Shown: positions 7,931-16,607 of the stretch, one piece after another | Numbering within the stretch: position 1 is the stretch's first letter | Layout: every line of letters begins with the position of its first letter | Origin: Candidatus Aminicenantota bacterium | GTDB lineage: Bacteria > Acidobacteriota > Aminicenantia > Aminicenantales > UBA4085 | Direction of reading: 5' to 3' | Length of the DNA stretch: 57,496 nucleotides | Assembly (NCBI GenBank): GCA_030691735.1 | Contig: JAUYDS010000122.1 | Coordinates: 1 to 57,496 of the forward strand | Notes under the pieces: model-generated | What the model was told of the DNA's origin: nothing | Seen by the model: the letters and a program-made list of their open reading frames with translations, nothing else | Database searches by the model: none | Made by a program: the position numbers and the translations under genes

Positions 7931-9543
7931 TGCCCATACGACGTCTCGACAACAACAAGCTTGCCTTGATCGGAATACTCCTGATCAGCCTTTTTCTCAA
8001 TGGGTTAGGTCTTTGGTGGGGACTGCCGAGTTATGACGGATGGGCGGTCGATGAAATCGTTCCGGCGCGGGTCCAGAACGGCATCGCCAACGGCTTTTCC
8101 CGCGGATGGAATGATAGCTACCCTCCCCTCCACTATTATCTCCTAACGCTTTCCTATTCGCCTATTTTTTTATTTCAACAATTTCACCCGCTGACCGAAG
8201 ATGATCTCAATACGGCCTTATTTTATATGGGACGGATCCTCAGCGCTCTGATGGGTGCAGGAATCGTCCTGCTGGTGTATTTATGCGGACGGGAAATTTA
8301 TGATGAACTCTCGGCGTTGATCGCCGGCGGCTTAACGATGGGCATTGCGCCGTTCGTTTATTATGCCAAAACCGCCAATGTCGATGTTCCCTATGTGTTC
8401 TGGGTCATCTGTTCGCTTTTTTTCTATATCCGCATCCTTAAAAATCATCGTCTTCGGGATTATCTATGGTTCGCCGCGACAGCGACACTGGCGGTCTGCA
8501 CGAAAGATCAAGCCTACGGATTCTATGTTCTTGCGCCCCTCCCGATTCTCTGGTCGCGCTACGCCTTCGAAAAACGCCGGAATGATGCGGCCTCTTGGAT
8601 CGCGACGCTGATCAACCGGAAGAACCTTGCCGCTCTCGGCGCCGGGGCGCTCGTCTTCATCCTGACGCAGAATCTTCTCTTCAACTGGGACGGTTTTATC
8701 GCCCATTTCAAGTTTATTGCCGGCCCGGCTCAAATCTACTCCAACTACACACATACCGTCGCCGGTCATGCCAGCATGACATGGCAAAGCGTCAAACATC
8801 TCTTATTTTCGTTCGGATGGCCAAGCTTCCTTCTCTGTTGCGCGGGCCTAGGATATGCGCTTCTCCAACAGAAAAAGAATTATCTCCTGCTCGCCCTTCT
8901 GATTCCGGTGATTTCGTACGATATTTTCTTTATCAACGTCATCCTCCATGACTTTGATCGCTACTTTCTTGCCATTTGCATTATCTTCACGTTTTTCGGA
9001 GGAAAATTCGGAGCGGATATTCTCCGATCTCGTCATATCGGAAGGCTTGTCGGTCTCGCGCTTCTCAGCGTCACCGGCGTTTATAGCGTCTGGTATGCCC
9101 TATCCGTGGATCTCGCCATGGTCAATGACTCGCGGTATCACGTCGAAGCCTGGATAAAAGAGAACCTCCCCCCTCAAGCCTCGATTGCCCTGGCCGACGA
9201 TCGCGTCTTTCTTCCGAGAGATTATCTTTGGGACTGCCAAAATTGTTTTTATCCGTCTCGAATGATTTCCATGGAAAAACTTAAACGCTTGAACCCCGAT
9301 TATCTTGTCATCAACGCAGACCTGCAAACAAGAATGAATTCCGAGTTCTACGGCGAATTGCGGCGCGAGTCTTCCCCTTATGCGCGGATCCTCGGCTATC
9401 GTTGGCGCTCAAAATATCTTTTGCTTGATCGGGATGATATCTACAAAAACGGAAAAAGAATGATTGTCACCAACCTTGACAAGATCAATCCGCAAATAGA
9501 AATCTTTCAACGCAAGCCTTTGAGGAGATCCCCCCAAAATTAA
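7927..9543 (+). CDS. ArnT/PMT-type membrane glycosyltransferase (GT39/GT83-like)
   Basis: 538 residues with about ten transmembrane segments. The first periplasmic loop holds the acidic pair in YDGWAVDEIVPARV, and SYPPLHYYLLTL follows; both are positions typical of lipid-phospho-sugar-dependent GT-C enzymes, where a loop-1 acidic residue is catalytic. It overlaps the upstream gene (ATGA type, 4 nt). Its base composition is clearly more A/T-rich than its neighbours (many TTT, TAT, ATT codons), suggesting acquisition or replacement. It lies tail-to-tail with another GT-C gene. Acceptor and sugar are unknown. Confidence 0.8.
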   Translation: MMPIRRLDNNKLALIGILLISLFLNGLGLWWGLPSYDGWAVDEIVPARVQNGIANGFSRGWNDSYPPLHYYLLTLSYSPIFLFQQFHPLTEDDLNTALFYMGRILSALMGAGIVLLVYLCGREIYDELSALIAGGLTMGIAPFVYYAKTANVDVPYVFWVICSLFFYIRILKNHRLRDYLWFAATATLAVCTKDQAYGFYVLAPLPILWSRYAFEKRRNDAASWIATLINRKNLAALGAGALVFILTQNLLFNWDGFIAHFKFIAGPAQIYSNYTHTVAGHASMTWQSVKHLLFSFGWPSFLLCCAGLGYALLQQKKNYLLLALLIPVISYDIFFINVILHDFDRYFLAICIIFTFFGGKFGADILRSRHIGRLVGLALLSVTGVYSVWYALSVDLAMVNDSRYHVEAWIKENLPPQASIALADDRVFLPRDYLWDCQNCFYPSRMISMEKLKRLNPDYLVINADLQTRMNSEFYGELRRESSPYARILGYRWRSKYLLLDRDDIYKNGKRMIVTNLDKINPQIEIFQRKPLRRSPQN

Positions 9544-9645
9544 GGGGAGAAGAGCCGTCGCCGGCCGGTGAGTGCGCGACGCTTCGTCCGCAGGTTGAAA
9601 TAGACCATGGCGACGCAGGCCGCGGCCGGAAAAAAGAATCCGCGA

Positions 9646-11391
9646 TCATTCTTGTACGCTATAGAGGGACATCGTCGTGTTCCAGACCGGGAACTTGTGG
9701 ACGGATTTGAGGCGGGGGGCGACCTCCGGATATTTCCGTTGGATCCAGCCCAGTTCCATGTCTCCGAACTTGTCGAGGACAATGAGATGCGTCGGCTTGT
9801 ACCGATTGAAGAGATCCTGGTCATTGAACCAGTTTTCATAGGCCATGAAAGCCTTGAAGGGAGTCTCCAAGGTCAACCGGAGCGCTTCCTGACCCATGAG
9901 CACCGAGCCGGCGGGCAGAGTCTCGAGATATCGAGACGCGGCTTCCAGTTGATAGGTCGGTTTGAGATAGAAGTTCCCGACATACAGAAAAAGAGACGTT
10001 CCCAGCATGACGGCCAGGACCAGTCCCTCAAGAGATCTCTTCAGGGCCGGCGAACGGAAAATGAAATAGAGAACGATGCCGGCAAGGGAAAGATAAATGA
10101 GCGCGCGCAAGCCGAGGGGAAAAATGAAAAAAGCCGAAGGCCTCGCCGTCAAGTACCGGCCAAGCGGAATGAACAGGGCCGCCGGAATCACGGTCAGCGG
10201 CCAGAACCAGCGGCTTTGGGTCCGGATCCAATCCCGGTCCCTGATCAATACCGAGATCACCAGGTAGAGAGCCGGCCACAGGGGCAAATAATAGCGGAGC
10301 GGACGATAGTTCAGGATCCCCATGGACAGCACGGCGCCGGCGATCCAGAGGAAGAGGAAAAGATCAAGCTCGCGCAGCCGGTCGGCCTCTTTGGCACGGA
10401 GGAGTTTCAAGAGCATCAGTCCTCCGAACAGGATCAAAAGCAAGGCCGCTACCGGAAGCAGTTGCATGTATCGAGACAGGGGATTTTGAACAAGGTTGCT
10501 CCACACCTGGGAGAGTGAGCGCGGCAGGGAGAGCATTCCCCAGCCGGAGCCGATTTTGCTGAATGTCGCCCTGAAGGGTAAATAGATGCCCAAGAACCAG
10601 GGCAGACCCACGGCCAATCCGCCGGCTAAAAAAGAGATCAGGAGACGGACATTGGACCGCCGCCAGGCTTGATAGGCGACCGCCAGCAGCGTCGAGATCA
10701 AAAAATAGAGGAACAGATACTTGGACAGGGCGGTTAACGTCACGGTCAAGCCCAGAAGAAAGGTCATGCCCTGGCGGCCTCTGGCCCGGACGAAAAGATA
10801 GAAACTCAGCAAAAAGCAGAGGCTCGAGAAATTCTCCAGAAGGCCAATGCGATTGTACATCAGTCCGTAGAAATCCAAAGCGAACAGCCCGCTCAAGGCC
10901 AGGGCTTGGCCGGACGACATGTAGGTTCGAAGGCCGGCGTGAAAGAGGAGGATCCCGAGCAGGCTGAAAAGGATGTTGATGACCTTGACGGTAACGATCG
11001 AAATGCCGAACAGCTTGAAGCCCAGAAAATAGATCATCGTCAGGGGCGCGTTATAAACCAGGGGATTCCACTCGTCCATGATCCAGCGGCCGAAAAGGAT
11101 CTTGTTCCGGGCATTGTGACAGTAGATACCCTCGTCGAAGTAGACGCCGGCGCTGCCGGAAAGAGCGGGCAGGATCAAAGGAGGATCGGCCTTGATGTGC
11201 TGAAGCCGCAGACCGGCGGCAAGGATCAGGATCAAAGCCAAGCCGAGCCCCTTTTTCCAGGCGGTCAAGGGACGAGTCTTCGGCTCGCCACTCGCCCGTG
11301 GCTTGTATCCACGGGCGAGTACGGCGGAGGTGGACCCCCGGGCAAAGCCCGGGGCCCCGGCCGCCGTCGATAACGCGGTTTTCATCGCCAT
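9646..11391 (-). CDS. GT39/ArnT-like membrane glycosyltransferase
   Basis: 581 residues with about 11 hydrophobic segments. The first periplasmic loop contains GVYFDEGIYCHNARNK, with the DE acidic pair expected of dolichyl/undecaprenyl-phosphate-sugar transferases (PMT_2 family), followed by WNPLVYNAPLTMIYFLG. The annotated start at 11391 gives about 45 extra residues before the first helix (KKGLGLALILI), and that stretch is encoded by two strong palindromes (11290-11354). A downstream start is therefore possible, but no alternative ATG is obvious. It ends 102 nt from the convergent glycosyltransferase. Confidence 0.8.
   Translation of the reverse strand: MAMKTALSTAAGAPGFARGSTSAVLARGYKPRASGEPKTRPLTAWKKGLGLALILILAAGLRLQHIKADPPLILPALSGSAGVYFDEGIYCHNARNKILFGRWIMDEWNPLVYNAPLTMIYFLGFKLFGISIVTVKVINILFSLLGILLFHAGLRTYMSSGQALALSGLFALDFYGLMYNRIGLLENFSSLCFLLSFYLFVRARGRQGMTFLLGLTVTLTALSKYLFLYFLISTLLAVAYQAWRRSNVRLLISFLAGGLAVGLPWFLGIYLPFRATFSKIGSGWGMLSLPRSLSQVWSNLVQNPLSRYMQLLPVAALLLILFGGLMLLKLLRAKEADRLRELDLFLFLWIAGAVLSMGILNYRPLRYYLPLWPALYLVISVLIRDRDWIRTQSRWFWPLTVIPAALFIPLGRYLTARPSAFFIFPLGLRALIYLSLAGIVLYFIFRSPALKRSLEGLVLAVMLGTSLFLYVGNFYLKPTYQLEAASRYLETLPAGSVLMGQEALRLTLETPFKAFMAYENWFNDQDLFNRYKPTHLIVLDKFGDMELGWIQRKYPEVAPRLKSVHKFPVWNTTMSLYSVQE
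11290..11354. repeat. Two adjacent GC-rich palindromes inside the glycosyltransferase 5' end
   Basis: First hairpin: ACTCGCCCGTGG (11290-11301) pairs with 11309-11320 around a 7-nt loop. Second: CCCCGGGC (11336-11343) pairs with GCCCGGGG (11347-11354) around AAA. Both are read through in frame by the 581-residue protein, giving STSAVLARGYKPRASGEP, a composition unlike the rest of it. Confidence 0.8.
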
Positions 11392-11450
11392 GATCTCGTT
11401 TCTATCGGGCCAAGAGCTGGAAATGGCCGCAAAAGTTCGTCAGACGATCT

Positions 11451-13688
11451 TCAATAGATCAAGCTTTCGTTGCCGGTGGCGTCCACGCAGGCGACGGCGT
11501 AGACGTAGTCGCTGTCTTTGGGCACGTTGCGGTCCACGTAGGTCAGGATGCCCGGCGCCACTTCGGTGAGACGGGCCCATTGAGTGTCGCTCTCGGTCCT
11601 CAGCTTCCGGAAAATTCGTTGGGCGACGATCACGACTCCCTGTTCGACGTTCAGGGGATTGGCCTCCCAGGAGAGAACGTTGAGGTAATAGCCGTTGAAG
11701 AAACCGCGCTCGACCTTCTTCTCCACGTTGAGGTTGATGGGGGACTGGACCCGCAAACGAAAATTGGCCTTGACCGTCATGTCGCGATCCATCGTGACGG
11801 TGACGGGAGTGGTCGTTCCGGAAGCGTCTCCCGACCAAGACGTGAATTCAACCCCGACGTCCGCAATGGCCCTGACGCTGACGCTGCTTCCCTTATTGAT
11901 CCGATATGTTCCCGGACTCGGGTTTGTCGTTCCGCCGGCGCCGGCTTGGATCGTCAACGTCTGTTGGGGGGTGAAATTGGCTTTGACCGTCATATCGCGA
12001 TCCAAGGTGATGGTGATGGAAGCGGCATTTCCGGAGGCATCACCCGACCAAGACGTGAATCCATAGGCGGCGTCCGCTATGGCCCTGATACTGACGCGGC
12101 TGCCCGTATTGATCCGATATGTTCCCGGACTCGGGTTTGTCGTTCCGCCAGCACCGGCTTGGATCGTCAACGTTTGTTGGGTGGTGAAATTGGCCTTAAC
12201 CGTCATGTCGCGATCCAAGGTGATGGTGATGGAAGCGGCAGTTCCGGAAGCGTCACCCGACCAAGACGCAAATCCATAGGCGGCGTCGGCAATGGCCCTG
12301 ATGCTGACGCTGCTGCCTTTATCGTAGCGATAGACGCCCGGGCTAGGGTCCGTCGTTCCGCCGGTACCGGTTTGGATCGTCAACGCTTGTCTGGGAAGGC
12401 CGGGGGGGTCGACACTCACGGTGGTCAGGAAGACGTTGGCGGGCTCGTTGACTTCGCCCCAGGCGATGAGCATCTTGTCGTACCCGGAATACAAGTCGAA
12501 ATTATCGACCGCGCCGGTCGTGATCTGGGCGACCTGGATCCATTGGAACGTCAATTCATCGAATTTCAAGAGGAATAGAATCCTTCCGGAGTTCATGACC
12601 GCCGCGTAGAAATCCTTGCCGTGCGCGACCAGCCTCGACCAGAACGTGCACCAGGGATTCATCGAAAGGCCGGTATTGAGGGGGATCCGGGAGGACAGAG
12701 TCTCGGCCGCGGGATCATAGAGCCTGGCCTGGTAGTCGCCACCCGTGGGAAAAGCCCAGAGCGTCATGACCTTGCCCTCGTTGTTGACGGCGACCGTGGG
12801 CCAAAAGGACCAGCCCGTGCTGGTGGAAACGAGCTGCCAGCCCTCCATTGGGTCTATGTCGACCGCATCGTTGTTCTGGTCCCAATGGCTCAATAAGATG
12901 ACCAGGACATCTTCTGCGGGATTCGGATTATATTGGTAATCGTTCTTATGGACCACCCAGATATTGTCTTTGGAGTCGACGGCGAACCAAGCCTGGCACG
13001 AGCCTTCTTGGTCGTTGGTCAGGTTTTTGGGGGTCCGGAATTGGGAGTCGGTCTTTCCTTTGGCGTAGAGGAAGACGTTTTTGGTCAGATAGCCGGGGGG
13101 GATGATCTGGCTGTTAAGGGTGAGCACCTCGTCGTTGGAGCGCACCGCGACAGTGGTCCCCATATCGTTCTTGCCGGACATCTGTTGTTTGAAGGGCGTT
13201 GTCCATACCCCGTCAAGGAACGAACCGTAGACAGCGAAGTTTTGGGGCTCATCCCAGGTGCAATGAAAGCGGCCGGTGCTGTCCGCCTCTACATCCACAT
13301 TACTGATAATTTTTTCCTGGATACTGATATTAGGCTGCTTGGGGATTCTGGCCGGGGAGCTCCAGGCCTCGCCTTTCTTGCAGGTAGTGTACCAAAAAAA
13401 GTTATCGCTGCCCCTGAAGACGACCAGGCGGTCGCCTTTGGAGTTCTCGGCAACCCCGGGATAGCGATTGTTGCCGCCCAGGTTGCCCGTGAGATTGATG
13501 GTCTCGATGATCGGAGCTTCCACCACCTGGGGCCGCGTCGTTCCGGCCGTGCCGGTCCATTGATCGGCGGGCTTCATGGTCATGGCGGTTGTCGGGTCCT
13601 GCGCCCCGGACGAGGCGGCTATAACCATCCCCGCGATGATCACGGATATGACCATAAGAAGGACCACAGGAAAAATGGCTCTTCTCAT
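11451..13688 (-). CDS. Exported InlB-repeat surface protein with beta-propeller-like N-terminus (paralogue 1)
   Basis: 745 residues with a signal peptide (MRRAIFPVVLLMVISVIIAG...). Residues about 60-425 form a repetitive, Trp/Asp-rich region with strings such as AENSKGDRLVVFRG and AVDSKDNIWVVHKND, resembling sialidase/propeller blades. Three divergent InlB B-repeat (Flg_new_2-like) units of about 73 residues follow (about 430-650), each with GGTT..PSPG.Y, GF.SWSGDASG and DRDMTVKANF. A C-terminal domain of about 95 residues (QSPINLNVEKKVERGFF... ending NESLIY) resembles a fibronectin-type fold. The same architecture and C-terminus occur in the gene at 14506. No LPXTG, T9SS or PEP-CTERM signal is evident. 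Role: probably surface attachment or binding; not proven. Confidence 0.8.
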   Translation of the reverse strand: MRRAIFPVVLLMVISVIIAGMVIAASSGAQDPTTAMTMKPADQWTGTAGTTRPQVVEAPIIETINLTGNLGGNNRYPGVAENSKGDRLVVFRGSDNFFWYTTCKKGEAWSSPARIPKQPNISIQEKIISNVDVEADSTGRFHCTWDEPQNFAVYGSFLDGVWTTPFKQQMSGKNDMGTTVAVRSNDEVLTLNSQIIPPGYLTKNVFLYAKGKTDSQFRTPKNLTNDQEGSCQAWFAVDSKDNIWVVHKNDYQYNPNPAEDVLVILLSHWDQNNDAVDIDPMEGWQLVSTSTGWSFWPTVAVNNEGKVMTLWAFPTGGDYQARLYDPAAETLSSRIPLNTGLSMNPWCTFWSRLVAHGKDFYAAVMNSGRILFLLKFDELTFQWIQVAQITTGAVDNFDLYSGYDKMLIAWGEVNEPANVFLTTVSVDPPGLPRQALTIQTGTGGTTDPSPGVYRYDKGSSVSIRAIADAAYGFASWSGDASGTAASITITLDRDMTVKANFTTQQTLTIQAGAGGTTNPSPGTYRINTGSRVSIRAIADAAYGFTSWSGDASGNAASITITLDRDMTVKANFTPQQTLTIQAGAGGTTNPSPGTYRINKGSSVSVRAIADVGVEFTSWSGDASGTTTPVTVTMDRDMTVKANFRLRVQSPINLNVEKKVERGFFNGYYLNVLSWEANPLNVEQGVVIVAQRIFRKLRTESDTQWARLTEVAPGILTYVDRNVPKDSDYVYAVACVDATGNESLIY

Positions 13689-13720
13689 TATAATTATCCT
13701 TCTTTTTTTTATCTTTTATA

Positions 13721-13749
13721 CAAATACAAGTATTTAGAGATAAAGTCAA
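13721..13749 (-). promoter_or_regulatory. Promoter of the 745-residue InlB-repeat gene
   Basis: On the minus strand, -35 TTGACT (13744-13749) is followed after 17 nt by TATTTG (13721-13726), with TATAAA right after. The layout matches the promoter of the paralogue at 16473-16501, which supports it. Confidence 0.5.
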
Positions 13750-13854
13750 GATTCTAATGATAAAGGGGAGAACGGCGAAAATCAAAAAGATGCGTCATGA
13801 TCAGGGAGTCCAGACCTCTCCCCGGGTTCTGAAGGTCCTTTTCGCGGGAGGGTC

Positions 13855-14490
13855 TTAGAATCGAGCCACGAGGCCGATGCCGAATTCCTTGCCTCCGAGG
13901 TTCAGTTTCGTGCTGTCGTCGGGAAGCGGGTAGTCCAGCGTCTTTATGACATCGTTCAAGCGGACGAAAACCTTTCCCGCCAGGAACTTGGTGATGTTGA
14001 CGTACGTCCCGAATTGGATGTGGAAACCGACGGCGTTGCCGCTGGCCCCCTTGATGTCGGTCGTCCCCTCGATCGTCTCGGAGTAGGAATAGGACTCGAG
14101 CCCGGCGCCGATGAACGGCTCGAAGCGAGCGGTTGAGAAGAGGCGATAGAGGACGCCGAAGGAAGCCATGTTGAGCCGGAACTTGTCGGCGAGGCCCTCA
14201 TAAGTCGTCTTCGTTTCTTCGCCGTAGATGCGGTAGGAGACCCAGACGTCGATGTTGTACAGAGTATGCGCGGAAGCCTCGAAACCCGGGACGTTCTTCT
14301 GGGAATGACCGTAAAACCTCGTCAGGTTCTTGTCGTCGATCTGGAGCCCTTCCCAATAGAACCCGGCCCGGAACCTCGGCTGGTCCACCCCGGTCTCGTC
14401 CGGGGCGGCGGAAGCCGCCGTCGCCGGCCCCAGGATCAGGAAGACCGCAAAGAGGCATATCAGCAAGGTTGATTTCATGATGGTCCTCAT
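13855..14490 (-). CDS. Small outer-membrane beta-barrel protein
   Basis: 211 residues with a cleavable signal peptide (LLICLFAVFLILGPATAASA). The mature part alternates hydrophobic and polar residues (RFRAGFYWEGLQI, VGFHIQFGTYVNI, AGKVFVRLNDVI) and ends in FGIGLVARF, a C-terminal aromatic residue as recognised by the BAM machinery. Length and pattern suit an eight-stranded OmpA/OmpW-like barrel. It starts 15 nt after the stop of the InlB-repeat gene at 14506-16440, so the two are co-transcribed. A related, decayed gene follows another InlB-repeat gene at 29788. Confidence 0.8.
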   Translation of the reverse strand: MRTIMKSTLLICLFAVFLILGPATAASAAPDETGVDQPRFRAGFYWEGLQIDDKNLTRFYGHSQKNVPGFEASAHTLYNIDVWVSYRIYGEETKTTYEGLADKFRLNMASFGVLYRLFSTARFEPFIGAGLESYSYSETIEGTTDIKGASGNAVGFHIQFGTYVNITKFLAGKVFVRLNDVIKTLDYPLPDDSTKLNLGGKEFGIGLVARF

Positions 14491-14505
14491 TTCGTCAGAC
14501 GATCT

Positions 14506-16440
14506 TCAATAGATCGAGCTTTCGTAGCCGTTGGCGTCCACGCACGTGACGGCGTAGACGTAACCGCTGGTTCTGGGCACGTTGCGGTCCACGTAGGTCA
14601 GGATACCCGGCGCCACCTCGGCGAGAAGCGTCCATTGAGGGTAGCTCTCGGTCGGCAGTTTTCGGTAAATTCGTTGCGCGGCGATCACGACCCCATGTTC
14701 GCTGTTCTGGGGATTGGCCTCCCAGGAGAGAACGTTGAGGTAATAGCCGCTGAAGAAACCGCGCTCGATCTTCTTCTCCACTTTGAGGTTGATGGGGGAC
14801 TGGACCCGCAAACGAAAATTGGCCTTGACCGTCATGTCGCGATCCAGCGTGACGGTGAGGGGAGAGCTCTCTCCGGAAGCGTCTCCCGACCACGAAATGA
14901 ACCGATACGCGGCGTCCGGAAGGGGCCTGATGCTGACGCTGCTGCCCTTATTGTACCGATATGAACCCGGACTCGGGTCTGTCGTTCCGCCGGCACCGGC
15001 TTGGATCGTCAACGTTTGTTGGAGGGTGAAATTGGCCTTGACCGTCATATCGCGATCCAAGGTGAAGGTGATGGGATTGGAATTTCCGGAAGCATCGCCC
15101 GACCAAGACGTGAATCCATAGGCGGCGTCCGCGATGGCGCTGACGCTGACGCTGCTGCCGCGATCGTATTTATAAGAACCCGGAGCCGGGCTTGTTGTTC
15201 CTCCGGAGCTGGATTGAACCGTCAACGTAGATTGCGGGGGGCCGAGGGGTTCGACCTCCACGGCCGTCAGGAAGACGTTGGAGGGCTCTTCCCAAGAATT
15301 CCAAGCGACGAGCATCCTGTCGTATCCGGAATATATAGACATCATTTCGACAGGTCTATCCGAAACCTGGGCGACCGGGATCCATCTGGATGTCGCTTCG
15401 TCGAATTTCAGGAGGTAGAGGATCCTTGCGGGAGATATGGCCGCGATGTAGAAATCCTTGCCGCGGTCGGTCAGTTTCGAAAAGAAGGTGTGCCAGGGAT
15501 TCCTGCAAAGTCCGATATCGAGGGAGACCATAGGGCCCAGCTTCTTGGTCGCGGGATCATAGAGCCTGGATAGGTATTGGCCGCTGGTGGATTGGGCCCA
15601 GGCGGCCATCACCTTGTCCTCGCTGTTGACGGCAACCTGAGGCAGGAAGGCCCAGCCCGGGTTGGATGAAACGACCAGCCAGTCGATGTCCCCATCATTG
15701 TAGTTCTTATCAAACGGGGCCAAGTAAATGACCAGGTTCTCCTCTACGCCTGGGAGATGGTAGTCGCTCTTCCAGACCACCCAGATATTGTCTTTTGAGT
15801 CGACGGCGAGGTGGGGCTGGGTCGAGCCTTCAGCAGGATCCCTGGTCAGGTTTTTTTGAGCCCGGAATTGGGTTTCATTCTTTCCCTTGGCGTGGACCCA
15901 GATGTCTTTGCTATAACCGAGAACCTCGCAGTCGACGGTGACCACCTCGTCGTCGGAGCGCACGGCCATCCCGCTCGTCTGATCATAAACTCCGATCGAT
16001 GGTATCTTGAAGGGGGTTGTCCAAATCCCGTCGCGGAACGAGGCGTAAACGGCTCCGTTGGCGTGCTCCCATTCGCAATGAAAGCGGTCGGTGCTGTCGA
16101 CATGGATATACGCGTAGAGACTTCTAACGAGAGACGGCTGGCTGCCTATGGATTTTGGGGAGCTCCAAGTCCCGCCTTTCTCGCAGTAAACGTAATAATA
16201 TTTGTTGCCCTCGGGGCCTCTGAAAATAACCAGACGGTTTCCTTTGGAGTCCTCGGCAACAGCGGGATGGCGATAGTTTTGATTTGCGCCGGCAAACGTA
16301 AGCTGGTAAGTCTCGACGATCGGGGCTGGCACGACCTGGGACGATGTCGTTCCAGGAGTGCCGGACGAGGCGGATATGGCAATTCCCGCGGCGATGACGA
16401 TTATGGCCGATAAGGTCAAAAGCATAACTACTCTTCTCAT
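14506..16440 (-). CDS. Exported InlB-repeat surface protein (paralogue 2)
   Basis: 644 residues, signal peptide MRRVVMLLTLSAIIVIAAGIA. Same plan as the 745-residue protein downstream: propeller-like region (about 35-400, with AEDSKGNRLVIFRG and AVDSKDNIWVVWKSD), then two InlB B-repeat units (about 403-548) and the C-terminal domain (QSPINLKVEKKIERGFF... YESSIY). The 3' ends of the two genes are nearly identical at the DNA level over about 350 bases, pointing to recent duplication or gene conversion, whereas the N-terminal halves have diverged. It is the first gene of a pair with the beta-barrel gene. An AGGAG ribosome site precedes the ATG. Confidence 0.8.
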   Translation of the reverse strand: MRRVVMLLTLSAIIVIAAGIAISASSGTPGTTSSQVVPAPIVETYQLTFAGANQNYRHPAVAEDSKGNRLVIFRGPEGNKYYYVYCEKGGTWSSPKSIGSQPSLVRSLYAYIHVDSTDRFHCEWEHANGAVYASFRDGIWTTPFKIPSIGVYDQTSGMAVRSDDEVVTVDCEVLGYSKDIWVHAKGKNETQFRAQKNLTRDPAEGSTQPHLAVDSKDNIWVVWKSDYHLPGVEENLVIYLAPFDKNYNDGDIDWLVVSSNPGWAFLPQVAVNSEDKVMAAWAQSTSGQYLSRLYDPATKKLGPMVSLDIGLCRNPWHTFFSKLTDRGKDFYIAAISPARILYLLKFDEATSRWIPVAQVSDRPVEMMSIYSGYDRMLVAWNSWEEPSNVFLTAVEVEPLGPPQSTLTVQSSSGGTTSPAPGSYKYDRGSSVSVSAIADAAYGFTSWSGDASGNSNPITFTLDRDMTVKANFTLQQTLTIQAGAGGTTDPSPGSYRYNKGSSVSIRPLPDAAYRFISWSGDASGESSPLTVTLDRDMTVKANFRLRVQSPINLKVEKKIERGFFSGYYLNVLSWEANPQNSEHGVVIAAQRIYRKLPTESYPQWTLLAEVAPGILTYVDRNVPRTSGYVYAVTCVDANGYESSIY

Positions 16441-16472
16441 GAGTACTCTCCTCTAAAATTTATGGGCTATTT

Positions 16473-16501
16473 TTTATACAGGTTTTTAGAAAAAAAGTCA
16501 A
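16473..16501 (-). promoter_or_regulatory. Promoter of the 644-residue InlB-repeat gene
   Basis: On the minus strand, -35 TTGACT (16496-16501) and -10 TATAAA (16473-16478) are spaced by 17 nt in an A/T-rich island, about 33 nt ahead of the ATG. Confidence 0.6.
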
Positions 16502-16607
16502 CCTCCCGCCGATGGGATAAAGGAGATACGGGACGCGTACTCGTTACGCTGGGTCAAAGTTCCGAAGTCAGCCCCTAAGACGCCGGGGTCCCTTCGGGCT
16601 ATCGATT

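Noticed and set aside
9540..9645. Possible membrane-protein C-terminal remnant (minus strand, FFFPAAACVAMVYFNLRTKRR)
   Set aside because: Only about 35 residues, no start, in a 100-nt convergent gap; too short to support.
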